In this document: one piece after another, positions 52,546 through 61,630 of the stretch | Layout: each line of letters starts with the position of its first letter | How positions within the stretch are numbered: the first letter of the stretch is position 1 | From: Acidobacteriaceae bacterium | GTDB lineage: Bacteria; Acidobacteriota; Terriglobia; Terriglobales; Acidobacteriaceae | Assembly (NCBI GenBank): GCA_003165075.1 | Contig: PLSM01000128.1 | Span: forward strand, 1-64,000 | Direction of reading: 5' to 3' | DNA: 64,000 bases | The notes under the pieces: generated by a model | What the model saw: the letters and a program-made list of their open reading frames with translations, nothing else | What the model was told of the DNA's origin: nothing | Database searches by the model: none | Program-made: the position numbers and the translations under genes

Positions 52546-52794
52546 ATGAAAAGGCAAATCTGTCCAATCTGTAAGGAAAAGGTCGCGCACTTGGCCGACC
52601 ACCTCGGTTCTCACGTCACACTTTCCGATCCTCTCCGAATCCAGCACAAGTTTTTAGGAAGATCTCAAACGGTGGGAGGTGTTGGCAGATTCCCACATGC
52701 AGTTCAAATAGCCGCGCGCGCTGACGAGAAGGGATACGAACTGCGAATAGCGAAGACCGCCAAAGGGCGGGGTGTTCAAAAGGGACAACCGTGA
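52546..52794 (+). CDS. Small C2H2-type zinc-finger protein
   Basis: An 82-residue protein beginning MKRQICPICKEKVAHLADHLGSH, which has the C-xx-C...H-xxx-H arrangement of a single zinc finger (Cys6, Cys9, His19, His23). The rest is basic, with DEKGYELRIAKTAKGR near the end, and would suit nucleic-acid binding. A ten-residue longer start is possible. It lies 350 bases before hsdM on the same strand but I see no direct tie. Unknown function. Confidence 0.5.
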   Translation: MKRQICPICKEKVAHLADHLGSHVTLSDPLRIQHKFLGRSQTVGGVGRFPHAVQIAARADEKGYELRIAKTAKGRGVQKGQP

Positions 52795-53143
52795 CGTGCT
52801 TGGAAGGGTTCTGATTCAGAGGGGGTCGAGGCAGGGGCGATGGCTTTTCTATCTAGCTCTTGGTCTAGGTGGGTTGTATCTATTGTCTATTCGAGGCGGG
52901 TCTCGACCCGTCTGCCGCCGGGCGCTGCCAGCCGACTCCTCAATGTATCTCACTGAGCACCCAGATTGGCTCGCCAGTGCCGGGGCTACCTGGACGTGGT
53001 TGGCTCCCTTGTGTAATCGCGTCTTCCTACAGGAACACCAGGCAGAGTTCTGAACATCGTGGCCAATCATTCCGAACGCGGTATACTCGCCTTGCCTAAG
53101 CAATTCAGCCGCAGCCAACATTTAATAAGGCCATCCTCCCATC
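52795..53143. other. Gap before hsdM with an uncertain ORF
   Basis: A frame from 52772 to 53053 would give 93 residues with one hydrophobic stretch but overlaps the preceding gene and has no family features; I do not call it. The bases before hsdM should hold its promoter. Nothing else is evident. Confidence 0.35.
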
Positions 53144-54595
53144 ATGTTTGAACAAGCATTCAAGCGAATTGACGACATCCTCCGCAAGGACGCCGGGGTT
53201 TCCTCCGAACTCGACTACATCGAGCAGACCTCCTGGGTCCTCTTCCTCAAGTACCTCGACGCCCTCGAACAGGACCGCGCCCAGATCGCCATCCTCCATG
53301 GCAAGCCCCATACCTTCCTTCTGGAGGAGGGCTTCCGCTGGAACGCCTGGGCCATGCCGCTCAACGCCGCCGGTACGCTGGACCACAACCGGGCGCTAGT
53401 GGGCGACGACCTCCGCGACTTCGTAGACCAGAAACTGCTCCCTTACCTCCGGGGATTCAAGCAGCGGGCCGACAGTCCCGACACCATCGAGTACAAGATC
53501 GGCGAAATCTTCGGCGAGCTGCGGAACAAGCTCCAGTCCGGCTACAACCTCCGTGAGGTCATCGAACTGGTAGACACACTGCGCTTCAACTCGCAGGCGG
53601 AGAAGCATGAACTCTCCGACCTCTACGAGGCCAGAATCCGCAACATGGGCAACGCCGGTCGCAATGGCGGCGAGTATTACACGCCGCGGCCTCTGATCCG
53701 TGCCATCCTCGCAGTCGTCCAGCCGCGCATCGGGGAAACCATCTACGACGGCGCCCTGGGGTCCGCGGGCTTCCTCTGTGAAGCCTTCGCGCGCCTGAAC
53801 CCCCAGGCAAAGACTGTCGCCGCCCGCGAACAACTTCAGACCAAGACGTTTTTCGGGCAGGAGAAGAAGCCGCTGGCCTACGTCATCGGCCTGATGAACA
53901 TGATCCTGCATGGCATTGACGCACCGAATATCATCCATACCAACACGCTGGATCAGAACAACAACGACATTGAGGAGCGGGACCGGCACAATGTCATCGT
54001 TGCCAATCCGCCATTTGGCGGGCGCGAACGCGCCGAGGTGCAGCAGAACTTCCCCATCAAGACCTCGGAGACGGCCTTTCTCTTCCTGCAGCACTTCATC
54101 CGCAAGCTCAGGGCTGGCGGGCGCGCGGGCATCGTCATCAAGAACACCTTCCTCTCGAATACAGACAACGCCAGTGTCTCCCTGCGCAAGCTGCTGCTTG
54201 AGTCCTGCAACCTGCATACGGTTCTCGATTGCCCCGGCGGCACGTTCCAGGGCGCGGGCGTCAAGACGGTGGTGCTGTTCTTCACCAAGGGCGCGCCCAC
54301 CCGCAAGGTCTGGTTCTACCAACTCAACCCCGGACGGAACCTGGGCAAAACCAACCCACTCAACGACGACGACCTAGCTGATTTCATTGAGCAACAGAAG
54401 ACCTTCGCCGACTCGCCGCAGTCGTGGTCGGTCGACGCGGCCGGCATCGACAAGAGCACCTTCGATCTGTCGGTGAAGAATCCGAACGGCAACGAGGAGA
54501 CCGTGCACCGGTCGCCGGAGGAGATACTCGATGAGATCGCCGCGCTCGATGCTGAGAGCGCCGAGATTCTACAGAGCATTCGGGGGCTACTGTGA
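53144..54595 (+). CDS. hsdM: Type I restriction-modification DNA methyltransferase subunit
   Basis: A 483-residue N6-adenine methyltransferase. The N-terminal HsdM helical domain starts FEQAFKRIDDILRKDAGVSSELDYIEQTSWVLFLKYLD; the catalytic domain has the SAM motif region ETIYDGALGSAGFLCEAF (about 199-214), GGEYYTPRPLIRAIL before it, and the NPPF active site at 288-291 (VIVANPPFGG). In motif I the usual PxxGSGG reads GALGSAG, a slight departure. It modifies host DNA and supplies HsdS with its partner. hsdS overlaps its stop by four bases; hsdR follows. Confidence 0.95.
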   Translation: MFEQAFKRIDDILRKDAGVSSELDYIEQTSWVLFLKYLDALEQDRAQIAILHGKPHTFLLEEGFRWNAWAMPLNAAGTLDHNRALVGDDLRDFVDQKLLPYLRGFKQRADSPDTIEYKIGEIFGELRNKLQSGYNLREVIELVDTLRFNSQAEKHELSDLYEARIRNMGNAGRNGGEYYTPRPLIRAILAVVQPRIGETIYDGALGSAGFLCEAFARLNPQAKTVAAREQLQTKTFFGQEKKPLAYVIGLMNMILHGIDAPNIIHTNTLDQNNNDIEERDRHNVIVANPPFGGRERAEVQQNFPIKTSETAFLFLQHFIRKLRAGGRAGIVIKNTFLSNTDNASVSLRKLLLESCNLHTVLDCPGGTFQGAGVKTVVLFFTKGAPTRKVWFYQLNPGRNLGKTNPLNDDDLADFIEQQKTFADSPQSWSVDAAGIDKSTFDLSVKNPNGNEETVHRSPEEILDEIAALDAESAEILQSIRGLL

Positions 54596-55854
54596 GCGGG
54601 ATTCGAACGTCAGCGAGTCCCTTGAATGCAGCGCTGCCTCCGATTGGGCAGACTCGGTCTGAGCAATCCCCTTGGCCGACCGCCCCCCTTGGCGACCTGT
54701 GCGAGATTATCGGTGGTGGCACACCTTCGAAAGCGAACCCATCGTTTTACGCCGGCAACATACCCTGGGCTACCGTGCGGGATATGAAGATGGACATCAT
54801 CGAGACAACCGAGTGCTCCATCACACTGGACGCAGTTCGGTCGAGCGCTACCAACATCATCCCAGGAGGCAACGTCATCATCGCCACGAGGGTTGGCTTG
54901 GGCAAAGTTTGTTTACTGGCCCAGGACACCGCCATCAACCAGGACTTGAGAGGGATTATCCCGCGAGATAGCAGCCTCAAGGTCAGGTTCGTTTACCATT
55001 GGCTCCGATACGTTGCCCCACAGATCATTCAGGAAGGCACGGGTGCAACTGTCCAGGGCGTGAAGTTACCTTTCATCAAGTCATTGATGATTCCCGTTCC
55101 AACTCCAAGAGACCAGGAGCGCTTAGTCGCCATCCTCGATGAAGCCTTCGAAGGAATTGCTGCATCCAGAGCCAAGACAGAAAGGAACCTCCAAAATACT
55201 CGTGTCCTCTTCGAAAGCTACCTTCATTTCTCCTTGACACGCGGCAGCGAGAACTGGGCAAAGCAGCGGCTGGAAGGGGTAGTCGATTCCACCTGCACCC
55301 TTTCGTATGGCATCGTTCAGCCGGGGGAAGAGTTACTCGATGGATTGCCGATAGTCCGCCCCACTGATTTGACTACCAAGGTGATCCAACTTAACGGGCT
55401 CAAACGAATCGACCCTAAGCTAGCCGAATCGTATCGAAGAACACAACTACGAGGAGGCGAGATACTGCTTTGCGTTAGAGGAACCACTGGAACCATATCA
55501 ATCGCTTCATCCGAACTCGCCGGCGCAAACGTCACCAGAGGCGTTGTTCCCATCCGATTCGACGAATCGCGTGTCATTCAAGAATTTGGCTATTACCTCA
55601 TGAAAGGGGGCCAGCTTCAAGAACAAGTAAAAGAGAAGACCTACGGCTCCGCGTTGATGCAGGTTAATATATGCGACCTGAGGAACATAATGCTCTCGTT
55701 TCCCTCGGTAGATGAGCAGAAGGAAATCGCCGACAAGCTCGACGTCCTTTCCACCAAAATGCAGCGTCTAGTCTCTGCCTATCAGCGCAAGCTAGGTGCC
55801 CTAGAAGCCCTCAAACAATCCATCCTCCACCAAGCCTTCACCGGCAAGCTATAG
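54592..55854 (+). CDS. hsdS: Type I restriction-modification specificity subunit
   Basis: A 420-residue DNA-recognition subunit. It starts at a GTG overlapping the hsdM stop. Two target-recognition domains are visible: the first from PTAPLGDLCEIIGGGTPSKANPSFYAGNIPWATVRDMK to IPVPTPRDQERLVAILDEAF, the second from QRLEGVVDSTCTLSYGIVQPGEELLDGLPIVRPTDL to SFPSVDEQKEIADKLDVL. Each ends in the helical conserved region that spaces the two half-sites; the protein ends in the usual KQSILHQAFTGKL. The sequence recognised cannot be predicted by eye. Confidence 0.94.
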   Translation: MSGIRTSASPLNAALPPIGQTRSEQSPWPTAPLGDLCEIIGGGTPSKANPSFYAGNIPWATVRDMKMDIIETTECSITLDAVRSSATNIIPGGNVIIATRVGLGKVCLLAQDTAINQDLRGIIPRDSSLKVRFVYHWLRYVAPQIIQEGTGATVQGVKLPFIKSLMIPVPTPRDQERLVAILDEAFEGIAASRAKTERNLQNTRVLFESYLHFSLTRGSENWAKQRLEGVVDSTCTLSYGIVQPGEELLDGLPIVRPTDLTTKVIQLNGLKRIDPKLAESYRRTQLRGGEILLCVRGTTGTISIASSELAGANVTRGVVPIRFDESRVIQEFGYYLMKGGQLQEQVKEKTYGSALMQVNICDLRNIMLSFPSVDEQKEIADKLDVLSTKMQRLVSAYQRKLGALEALKQSILHQAFTGKL

Positions 55855-55867
55855 ACTGTTTGCACCC

Positions 55868-58285
55868 ATGCGCAATGAGTCTGAGACACGCGCCGAGCTG
55901 ATCGATCCTGCCCTGCGGGCGGCCGGTTGGGGCGTCGTCGACGGCTCGCGTATCAGTCGCGAGTTTCACATCACTAAGGGTCGCCTGGTGGGTCAGGGGC
56001 GACGCGCCGAGCCGGACATCGCGGACTACATCCTCATCTACCGGAACCAAAAGCTGGCCGTGATTGAGGCCAAGCGGGAGGAGCTTTCTGAATCCGAAGG
56101 CGTGGCCCAGGCTAAGCACTATGCCGCCAAAATGGCTGTGCGCTTTGCCTACTCCACCAACGGCCACAAAATTTACCGCATGGACATGGGCGCGACACCC
56201 GTGCAAGCCCCCGCCAGCATTGAGGAACCCGGCGGCCCAGTTGCCATCTCCAGCGACGAAGGGCCGGTAGATCGCTTTCCCACCCCCGAGGGGCTTTGGG
56301 CATCGACTTTTGCCGAGCCAAGCGCATGGCGCGATCGCTTTGCCCAGATTCCTTTTGAAGATCACTCCGGCAGTTGGGATGTGCGCTATTACCAGGACAC
56401 CGCCATTCAGCGTGTGCTGGATGCCGTGGCGGAGAACCGCCCGCGCATCCTGCTGACCCTGGCCACCGGTACCGGCAAGACGGCCATTGCCTTCCAGATC
56501 GCGTGGAAGCTGTTTCAATCCCGGTGGAACCTGTCGCACCAGCCAACGCGCCGGCCGCGCATCCTTTTCCTGGCTGATCGCAACATTCTGGCCGACCAGG
56601 CCTACAACGCCTTCTCCTCGTTTTCCGAAGATGCGCGCAAACGGATCACTCCCGGCCAGATTCAGGCGGCGGGTGGAGTCCCGCCCACAAATGCCAGCGT
56701 CTTCTTCACCATCTTTCAGACCTTCATGTCGGGCACCGGCGCGGACGGGAAGCCCGCACCATACTTTGGCCAGTATCCGCCCGACTTCTTCGATCTGGTT
56801 ATCGTGGACGAGTGCCATCGCGGTGGCGCGAACGACGAATCCACCTGGCGCGCCATTCTGGATTACTTCTCCCCGGCGGTCCAACTGGGCATGACAGCAA
56901 CCCCCAAGCGCCGCGACAATGTGGACACCTACGCCTACTTCGGCGAGCCGGTGTACATCTACTCGCTCAAAGAGGGCATCAATGATGGCTTCCTGACCCC
57001 GTTCAAGGTGGTCCAGGTGGCGACGACCATTGACGAGTATGTCTACACGCCGGACGATGTCGTTGTCGACGGCGAAGTGGAGCAGGGCAAGCGGTATGTT
57101 GAGGCGGATTTCAACCGCATCATTGAGATCAAAGAACGTGAGGAGGCCCGCGTCAACATCCTGATGAGCCGCATCGACCAGCGGCAAAAAGCGCTTGTGT
57201 TCTGCGCGAACCAGCCCCATGCTGCTGCCATACGCGACCTCATCAATCAGAAGGCGACGAACAAGGACCCCTTCTACTGCTGTCGCGTAACGGCCGACGA
57301 CGCCGCTCTCGGCGATCAGTACCTGCGGGAGTTTCAGGACAATGAGAAGACTATCCCGACCATTCTGACGACCTCGCAGAAGCTCTCAACGGGGGTCGAT
57401 GCGCGCAATATCCGCAACATCGTGCTGCTGCGGCCAATCAACTCGATGATTGAATTTAAGCAGATTATCGGGCGTGGCACGCGGCTCTACGACGGTAAGG
57501 ACTACTTCACGATTTACGACTTTGTTCGCGCCCACGAGCTTTTTAACGATCCGGAGTGGGATGGGGAGCCGATAGAACCGGAGCCTGCCCCCGAGCCAAG
57601 ACCGGGGCCCGGTCCCCCGCAACCGGCACCCGATCCTGGACCAGAGGAGCCGGAACCGCCGCAGCGGCAGAGGTTGGTGATTCGGCTGGCGGACGGCAAG
57701 GCCCGCGAGATTCAGCACATGACGGCCACCAGCTTCTGGGGTGTTGACGGCAGACCCATCTCTGCACACCAGTTCCTTGAGTCGCTGTTCGGCGCCCTCC
57801 CAGAGTTCTTCAAAGACGAGGACGAGTTGCGTGCCATCTGGAGCAAGCCGGACACACGCCGCGCTCTGCTACGGAGCCTTGAGGACAAGGGATTCGACCG
57901 GTCACAACTAGGCGAGATTCAGCACGCCCTGGATGCCGAGCAGTCGGACCTTTACGACGTTCTGGCCTATATTGCATTTGCCTTGCCACGCATCACCCGA
58001 CAGGAGCGCGCCGACAAAGCGCGACCGTCAATCCACGCCAGCTTTGGGGAAAAGCTACGGGCATTTCTCGACTTTGTGCTCTCGCACTACGTCGCGGAAG
58101 GCTTTGAGGAACTCGACCAGGACAAATTGGCCCCCCTGCTCCAGCTACGTTACAACGCGCTGTCTGACGCGATCCTGGACCTCGGGCCGGCACTCGAAAT
58201 CGGGAAGATGTTCGTCAGCTTCCAGCAATATCTCTATTTGGAGGCCGCTGCAGACCAAGAAACAACTCGGGATTTTGCGCCGTGA
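55868..58285 (+). CDS. hsdR: Type I restriction endonuclease subunit
   Basis: An 805-residue motor/nuclease subunit. The N-terminal nuclease has PDIADYILIYRNQKLAVIEAKRE with Asp50, Glu67 and Lys69 as the PD-(D/E)xK core. The helicase has Walker A ATGTGKTA (about 199-206), DECH at 314-317 and the motif region TTSQKLSTGVDARNIRNIVLLRPINS. A proline-rich linker (about 575-600) leads to an EcoEI-type C-terminal domain. The natural end, QQYLYLEAA-like, is followed by about ten residues that are fused from a decayed integrase gene, so the last residues are probably not original. It translocates and cuts unmodified DNA. Confidence 0.93.
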   Translation: MRNESETRAELIDPALRAAGWGVVDGSRISREFHITKGRLVGQGRRAEPDIADYILIYRNQKLAVIEAKREELSESEGVAQAKHYAAKMAVRFAYSTNGHKIYRMDMGATPVQAPASIEEPGGPVAISSDEGPVDRFPTPEGLWASTFAEPSAWRDRFAQIPFEDHSGSWDVRYYQDTAIQRVLDAVAENRPRILLTLATGTGKTAIAFQIAWKLFQSRWNLSHQPTRRPRILFLADRNILADQAYNAFSSFSEDARKRITPGQIQAAGGVPPTNASVFFTIFQTFMSGTGADGKPAPYFGQYPPDFFDLVIVDECHRGGANDESTWRAILDYFSPAVQLGMTATPKRRDNVDTYAYFGEPVYIYSLKEGINDGFLTPFKVVQVATTIDEYVYTPDDVVVDGEVEQGKRYVEADFNRIIEIKEREEARVNILMSRIDQRQKALVFCANQPHAAAIRDLINQKATNKDPFYCCRVTADDAALGDQYLREFQDNEKTIPTILTTSQKLSTGVDARNIRNIVLLRPINSMIEFKQIIGRGTRLYDGKDYFTIYDFVRAHELFNDPEWDGEPIEPEPAPEPRPGPGPPQPAPDPGPEEPEPPQRQRLVIRLADGKAREIQHMTATSFWGVDGRPISAHQFLESLFGALPEFFKDEDELRAIWSKPDTRRALLRSLEDKGFDRSQLGEIQHALDAEQSDLYDVLAYIAFALPRITRQERADKARPSIHASFGEKLRAFLDFVLSHYVAEGFEELDQDKLAPLLQLRYNALSDAILDLGPALEIGKMFVSFQQYLYLEAAADQETTRDFAP

Positions 58286-58426
58286 TTGGACGCTGAACCG
58301 GGAATTAGCCTGCCTGAAAGTCCTCTTCAATTACGCGATCAAGTCGGACTTCATTTTGAGAAACCCAGTCAGCCGCGTAGACTCCTGCCGGAAAACAACG
58401 AACAGATGCGGGTCAGCGCAGACTGA
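58275..58426 (+). pseudogene. Frameshifted remnant of a tyrosine integrase
   Basis: In one frame the bases read LRRDWTLNRELACLKVLFNYAIKSDFILRNPVSRV, the core-binding helices of a phage-type integrase (TxNRELxxLKxxFNxAIxxxxIxxNPV). In the next frame the text continues RLLPENNEQMRVSAD and stops, matching the following family phrase FLPENNERxRVLS. A frameshift near 58378 separates them, and neither catalytic residues nor a start remain. It begins within the last codons of hsdR, marking an old recombination joint inside the island. Confidence 0.7.
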
Positions 58427-58490
58427 AAATCGGCTGCACCGGGCGTGGCTTGCAGCGGACCTATACTGGTAGTCATCCGAGGGAAACTTG

Positions 58491-61043
58491 ATGCGCGCAT
58501 TCCTGAGTCACTCATCAGCGGACAAGGCTATTGTGGTCGGTGTCCACAGCGAACTCGAGCCAGATTCGACTTGGCTTGATCGGGCCGAAATCGAATGGGG
58601 AGACCTGTTTCTTGAGAGGATTGCCGACGGAATCCGACTGGCGACTGATTTCGTGCTGTTCTGGAGCAAAGCCGCTTCGAAGAGCGAATGGGTCCGAATT
58701 GAGATAAACATGGCGTTCATACAGGCTCTCCGCAAAAAGGCCATAAGACTCAGAGTGATAGCCTTGGACGAAACTCCCCTGCCTCTCTACCTGCAGCCGT
58801 TTCATGTCTTCTCAGTAGTTGGCTCAGCTTCGCCTACCGCGGAGATTTTGCAGAAGCTGAAGCCGCTTCTCCGAGAGCCCGTTGGATCTGTAAGATCGAG
58901 ATTTGTAAACCGTCACGATGAGATCGCCAGGATCGAAGCAGCTGTCGACGACCCCGACTTCCGGGCGGTTTGGGCCTTCGGCTTCACCGGCGTCGGCAAG
59001 AGCTCAGTCATCCAAGAGGCTCTTAAGCAGATATTTGAAGGGGCCAACTTAGTTCAGGTCGATGTCAGCCAAGGGACAGGTTTCGTAGAGCTTGCTCTGG
59101 CTCTATTTGCAGCAGTGAGACATGAGGTTCTTCCTGAGTCATTGGATCAAACGCGGCTAGAGCAGGAAATCCGCCTCTGCGTCGAAATGCTATCAAAGAA
59201 AGGACAGTTGCTGGTTATTTCAAACGTTCAGCACTGGTTTGACGAGGAGGGACAGCCGCAGGGGCCGCTGCCGACAATGCTATCAATTATCAGCGAGCTC
59301 GCATCGCTGACAAGCCGCCCTGTTTTTCTCACCTCAACCAGGCGCCCTACTGTGGATCCACTGCTGTTTAAGCGGGTAATGCTATTCCATGTTGCCGGTC
59401 TAAAGGACGAATATGTCGGAGCGTTGGTCAGAAATTGGCATTACGCAATCTATGGCACAGAACTCGCTCCGGAAGACGCGAGTCGCATTGCCCCTAAGCT
59501 ATTCGGCCACCCAGTTGCCGCCCGTCTCGTGGCGGGATTACTGGGCGATCATAGCGTGGATTTTCTTGAACAATATCCTAGCGAACTTGTCGCTCTTCGA
59601 AGGGACCTCGCGAGAACTCTACTGCAGGACCTTAAGCTCACGCCGGCGGCGGAAGAACTAATGGAAACACTCGCTCTTGCGGGTGTCGACTTGCCGGCAT
59701 CTGTCCTTGCGGCGACCAGTTCTTCCGTAGATGCATTTCAGCAAGCCGTCGCACAATGTGCAAGCGCCGGGCTCATCGTAGCCGAAAGCACGATCGAGAC
59801 CCACCCTCTTTTTCGGGATTTTTACTGGCATCGCCTGCATCGCAGTGATTACCGAAAGAGGTCAATCGCTCTGGCCGAGGCTCTGCGAGCTCGCCTCGAC
59901 CGCGTGGCAAAAGAGTCACCGGAATACGCCTCGCTGTTGCAAGTGGCCTTTAGATCATATGCGCTAGCAGGCGAAATCGAAAAGGCTACGGCATTGCGCC
60001 GCGATCTCTCAGGCGAGCTTGAGGCAACGGCGATGACACTCTATAACCGCAGAGATTATCCGCTTGCAGATCGATATATTTCACTCGTGCTTGATGCAGA
60101 TCCCAAAAGCTGGAGGATGAGGCTCTATCGCGCTCGGATTCGAATCCGACAAGAGCACTGGGAAGAGGCCGAACGTATCCTCTCAAAGATGTTGGAAGAA
60201 CGCCCGCTCGATGTTGGAGTTTTGCATGCAATGGGATGGAGCCAGCTCAAACAGCGGCACTGGTTGCAGGCGCTTCAGATGTTCACAGGAATCATCGCCC
60301 GGCGCGAACATTCCGCCTCGCTGCGGGATGCAGCAGAGTGCCTCCACAGGCTGAATCGGAACGATGAAGCCCTTGAGTTCCTTGCGAGAGCAAAGGGAAT
60401 CGAGTCCGAGAATCCGTTCGTACTCGATCTCGAATCTCGAATACTTGAAGACATGGGGCAGCTAGACGCGGCCTTCAATTCCGCTGAACTGGCAGCGGCT
60501 CGTGACCCCCTTAATGATCGGCTGCAGAATCGCCTCGGGGTAATTCGGATCAAGCAGCGAAAGCCGCATCTTGCGATTAGCTACTTCATCAGCGCCATGG
60601 AGTTAGACCCCGATCTATTTAGCCCTGCTAACTCCTTGGCGGCAGCATATCTGGAAATCGACGAATGGGAAAAAGCTGAAAAACTCCTGCCGGACCTCGA
60701 AAAGAAAGCCCGCACGCCCTCTGACCGCGCCCTCCTAACGCATACGAAGGCGCGGATTGCATTTGCAAAACAGGACCTCGCTGCCAGCAAGCAACTGTTG
60801 AAGTCAGAGATCGCGGCATCACGCAACGTGATTCCAAACTTGGGGTTGCTTGTGCAGGTGCAATGCGGATTGTTCGATGAGAACTGCCTGGATTTTCCTG
60901 CAATTGCATCTGTCGAATTGAAAGAAGCGGAGAACGCGCTAGCAAAGATAGCGGACCTCGATCCCTCAAATGAGTTCATCGAGAACCTCCGACGCAGTGT
61001 GGCCGACAGGCAATTGAGCCAGAGGCGAACCCCGCGCCGGTGA
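58491..61043 (+). CDS. TIR-NTPase-TPR protein (NLR-like anti-phage sensor candidate)
   Basis: An 850-residue protein in three parts. Residues 1-110 form a TIR domain: MRAFLSHSSADKAIV, WLDRAEIEWGDLF, FVLFWSKAASKSEWVRIEINMAF, where the Glu about residue 71 fits the NADase position. Residues about 135-450 are a STAND-like NTPase with P-loop GFTGVGKSS (about 164-172), a Walker B-like LLVISNVQHW and VFLTSTRRP. From about 500 to 830 tetratricopeptide-like repeats follow. This order is that of bacterial TIR-STAND immune proteins that deplete NAD on infection. GAGGGAAA precedes the ATG; a TTG three bases earlier is possible. It sits next to restriction genes. Confidence 0.8.
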   Translation: MRAFLSHSSADKAIVVGVHSELEPDSTWLDRAEIEWGDLFLERIADGIRLATDFVLFWSKAASKSEWVRIEINMAFIQALRKKAIRLRVIALDETPLPLYLQPFHVFSVVGSASPTAEILQKLKPLLREPVGSVRSRFVNRHDEIARIEAAVDDPDFRAVWAFGFTGVGKSSVIQEALKQIFEGANLVQVDVSQGTGFVELALALFAAVRHEVLPESLDQTRLEQEIRLCVEMLSKKGQLLVISNVQHWFDEEGQPQGPLPTMLSIISELASLTSRPVFLTSTRRPTVDPLLFKRVMLFHVAGLKDEYVGALVRNWHYAIYGTELAPEDASRIAPKLFGHPVAARLVAGLLGDHSVDFLEQYPSELVALRRDLARTLLQDLKLTPAAEELMETLALAGVDLPASVLAATSSSVDAFQQAVAQCASAGLIVAESTIETHPLFRDFYWHRLHRSDYRKRSIALAEALRARLDRVAKESPEYASLLQVAFRSYALAGEIEKATALRRDLSGELEATAMTLYNRRDYPLADRYISLVLDADPKSWRMRLYRARIRIRQEHWEEAERILSKMLEERPLDVGVLHAMGWSQLKQRHWLQALQMFTGIIARREHSASLRDAAECLHRLNRNDEALEFLARAKGIESENPFVLDLESRILEDMGQLDAAFNSAELAAARDPLNDRLQNRLGVIRIKQRKPHLAISYFISAMELDPDLFSPANSLAAAYLEIDEWEKAEKLLPDLEKKARTPSDRALLTHTKARIAFAKQDLAASKQLLKSEIAASRNVIPNLGLLVQVQCGLFDENCLDFPAIASVELKEAENALAKIADLDPSNEFIENLRRSVADRQLSQRRTPRR

Positions 61044-61048
61044 AGCGG

Positions 61049-61249
61049 CTATTCAGTCGCAGGTTCACGAGTGCCTAGAGAAGGCATCCCGACGAAGCGC
61101 TTGGATAGCTCTTGGTAAACGCCGATGGCGACCATCACCCCGAGACTCATCTGGGAGATTCGAGTTGTGATGCTGACTTGCCAGTACCTAGCGACAGCCA
61201 TCACAAAAGGTGTGCAGGCCCCGGCACGTCGACCGAAAACAATTGTCAC
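61049..61249 (-). CDS. Small ORF coupled to an XRE regulator
   Basis: A 66-residue frame starting with GTG, its first bases overlapping the stop of the XRE gene (GTGA). It has two weakly hydrophobic stretches (about 11-26 and 34-46) and no family I know. The coupling argues for translation; the composition is not decisive. If real, it may be a toxin, antitoxin or regulator partner of the XRE protein. It ends 6 bases from the TIR gene stop, convergent. Confidence 0.35.
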   Translation of the reverse strand: MTIVFGRRAGACTPFVMAVARYWQVSITTRISQMSLGVMVAIGVYQELSKRFVGMPSLGTREPATE

Positions 61250-61461
61250 AGCAGGCTGAACAGGTCCGGCAAACTTGTCTTCAGGCCCTTTGCCACCTTT
61301 TCGATGTTAACCAGTGAGACGTTTCGCACTCCGCGCTCAATGCCGGAGTAGTACGTCCTGTGCAGCCCGCAACGCTCGGCCGCCTCTTCCTGATTGATCT
61401 CCTGCGCCTCGCGAATGCGGCGAATCGCGCGGCCAAACCGAATCCGGATGTTTACGGGCAT
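61246..61461 (-). CDS. XRE family helix-turn-helix regulator
   Basis: A 71-residue DNA-binding protein: MPVNIRIRFGRAIRRIREAQEINQEEAAERCGLHRTYYSGIERGVRNVSLVNIEKVAKGLKTSLPDLFSLL. The helix-turn-helix (EEAAERCGLHRTYYSGIERG) is typical of the XRE/C.-type control proteins that often regulate restriction-modification genes. A GTG one codon upstream is an alternative start. It overlaps the small ORF downstream by four bases and is divergent from the J-domain gene, so it may control that operon or the restriction genes. Confidence 0.9.
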   Translation of the reverse strand: MPVNIRIRFGRAIRRIREAQEINQEEAAERCGLHRTYYSGIERGVRNVSLVNIEKVAKGLKTSLPDLFSLL

Positions 61462-61630
61462 CACCTGAAATCATCGCGGCCCTTAGACGATGGGTACACA
61501 CCCTATGAGTCACATTGGTGTAGACTTGTGTCCAATTGTTTTGCCATGCGATCACGTCTCGCCATCACGAGATTTCGCCAAGGTTCCGCCAAAGACGCCA
61601 GCCGCATGGCCGCGAGCCTGGATACCTTCG

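Noticed and set aside
52261-52647. 128-residue minus-strand frame upstream of the TIGR04255 operon
   Set aside because: Cys-rich patch (CTLCGRRCFSC) is suggestive of a metal site but no family or start signal supports it, and it overlaps the zinc-finger gene on the other strand.
52772-53053. 93-residue frame between the zinc-finger gene and hsdM
   Set aside because: Overlaps the preceding gene, one hydrophobic stretch only, no recognisable domain.
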